A DNA stretch of 5,098 nucleotides, taken from Actinomycetes bacterium (GTDB lineage: Bacteria; Actinomycetota; Acidimicrobiia; Acidimicrobiales; RAAP-2). The stretch lies in the NCBI GenBank assembly GCA_021781315.1, contig JAJXXB010000046.1:1-5098 (forward strand). Direction: 5' to 3'. Position 1 is the stretch's first letter, and every line of letters begins with the position of its first letter. A program made the position numbers and the translations under genes. Below, piece after piece: positions 4,421 to 5,098 of this stretch. The notes under the pieces are model-generated. The model was not told where the DNA came from. It ran no database searches and saw nothing but the letters and a program-made list of their open reading frames with translations.

Positions 4421-5098
4421 CTCCTCGGCACGTCCTTCCAGGCCACGTTCTTGTCCGAGCGCGGCTCGCCGGGCAGACCCAGGACCCGCTCGCCGATGAT
4501 GTTGCGCATCACCTCGCTGGTGCCGCCTTCGATCGAGTTCGCGCGCATGCGCAAGAAGGCCTTTCGCATGTCGCCGCTCGCGAGCGCCGTCTCCGTGGGA
4601 CGGATCAGCGGGTAGTTCGAGCCATACAGCATGCCGGCCGCCCCCATCAGGTTCACGCAGAGCTCGCTGGTGCGCTGGTTCTCCTCGGCGAAGGCGAGCT
4701 TGGCGACCGAACCTTCGGGACCCGGCGTGCCGGCCTTGCGCAGGTCGCTCGCGCGCCAGTTGGTGAGTCGGGCCACCTCGTTGCGCACCCAGGCGCTCAC
4801 CAGCTCGGCGCGCACCGCGTGGGCGTAGGCGTCCTCGCGCCCGCTCCAGCGTTCACGCCAGATCTTGACGGCCTCTCCGATCAGCCCGCTGCCGCGCGGG
4901 GGCACGGTGCCGCCGATGGAGACTCGCTCGTTCATCAACGTCGTGATCGAGACGTTCCAGCCCTCGCCCACGCCGCCCAGGCGCCGCGAGTCGGGCACGC
5001 GCACGTCTTGAAAGAAGCACTCGTTGAACTCGGCCTCGCCGGTCACCTGGTAGAGAGGGCGCACGTCGACACCGGGATCGTGCATGCCGACGATGAAG
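4417..5098 (-). CDS. Acyl-CoA dehydrogenase (FadE type), C-terminal part, 5' end beyond the window
   Basis: The frame stays open to the window edge and gives 226 residues, roughly the C-terminal 55-60% of a usual 380-400-residue flavoprotein. The edge codons FIVG run into MHDPGVDVRP, so the internal Met is not a start. Visible are the end of the middle beta domain (VRPLYQVTGEAEFNECFFQDVRVP), then GEGWNVSITTLMNERV and the C-terminal helical domain with NLMGAAGMLYG, and the ending ANSIEGGTSEVMRNIIGERVLGLPGEP. The family oxidises acyl-CoA thioesters to trans-2-enoyl-CoA with FAD, passing electrons to ETF. Counting the 222 residues from that internal Met as 1, E186 lies in IEGGTSE. In medium-chain enzymes the catalytic Glu is in YEGTS, directly before GTS, whereas here a Gly occupies that place and the Glu is one residue earlier. 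The TAA stop (4419-4417) overlaps the TAG of the convergent peptidase gene. The substrate (fatty acid, branched-chain or sterol side chain) cannot be assigned. Confidence 0.93.
   Translation of the reverse strand, partial: FIVGMHDPGVDVRPLYQVTGEAEFNECFFQDVRVPDSRRLGGVGEGWNVSITTLMNERVSIGGTVPPRGSGLIGEAVKIWRERWSGREDAYAHAVRAELVSAWVRNEVARLTNWRASDLRKAGTPGPEGSVAKLAFAEENQRTSELCVNLMGAAGMLYGSNYPLIRPTETALASGDMRKAFLRMRANSIEGGTSEVMRNIIGERVLGLPGEPRSDKNVAWKDVPRS

Overview
The window is a GC-rich chromosomal segment with strong G/C preference at third codon positions. It fits a high-GC actinobacterium. The evidence is the murT-gatD pair, a small RNA of the actinobacterial 6C type, start codons placed for leaderless transcripts, and a FadE-type acyl-CoA dehydrogenase. 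An Acidimicrobiia-like lineage is a reasonable but unproven guess. Nothing suggests a mobile element, prophage, CRISPR array or recent transfer.

Layout: on the minus strand at the left edge lie the first codons of gatD and, overlapping them, a complete murT. Together these would form the lipid II isoglutaminyl synthase that amidates the peptidoglycan stem peptide. Positions 1252-1435 are a divergent intergenic region and the most interesting part of the window. It holds a minus-strand small RNA (about 1274-1361) with two hairpins, carrying seven and six cytosines in their loops, that ends in an intrinsic terminator. This matches the known actinobacterial 6C RNA architecture. Behind it are a sigma70-like promoter with 17-nt spacing, a LysR-type operator-like dyad (TATC-N9-GATA) overlapping that promoter, and a plus-strand -10 box placed for a leaderless lysR transcript.

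On the plus strand follow a LysR-family regulator (1436-2365), a monofunctional HhH-GPD DNA glycosylase of the AlkA / 3-methyladenine class (2384-3007) and an M20-family metallopeptidase resembling carnosinase-type dipeptidases (3017-4420). Gaps of 18 and 9 nt suggest co-transcription, although the peptidase may also have its own -10 box. At the right edge a minus-strand acyl-CoA dehydrogenase (4417 to beyond the window) converges on the peptidase, and the two stop codons overlap in the tetranucleotide TTAG.

Functionally: murT-gatD is cell-wall modification, the 6C RNA is a trans-acting regulator candidate, and the LysR protein may control both itself and the small RNA through the shared operator. 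The glycosylase, peptidase and dehydrogenase show no obvious common pathway. The only stretch without a protein gene is the 184-bp divergent region, and it is densely filled with regulatory sequence.
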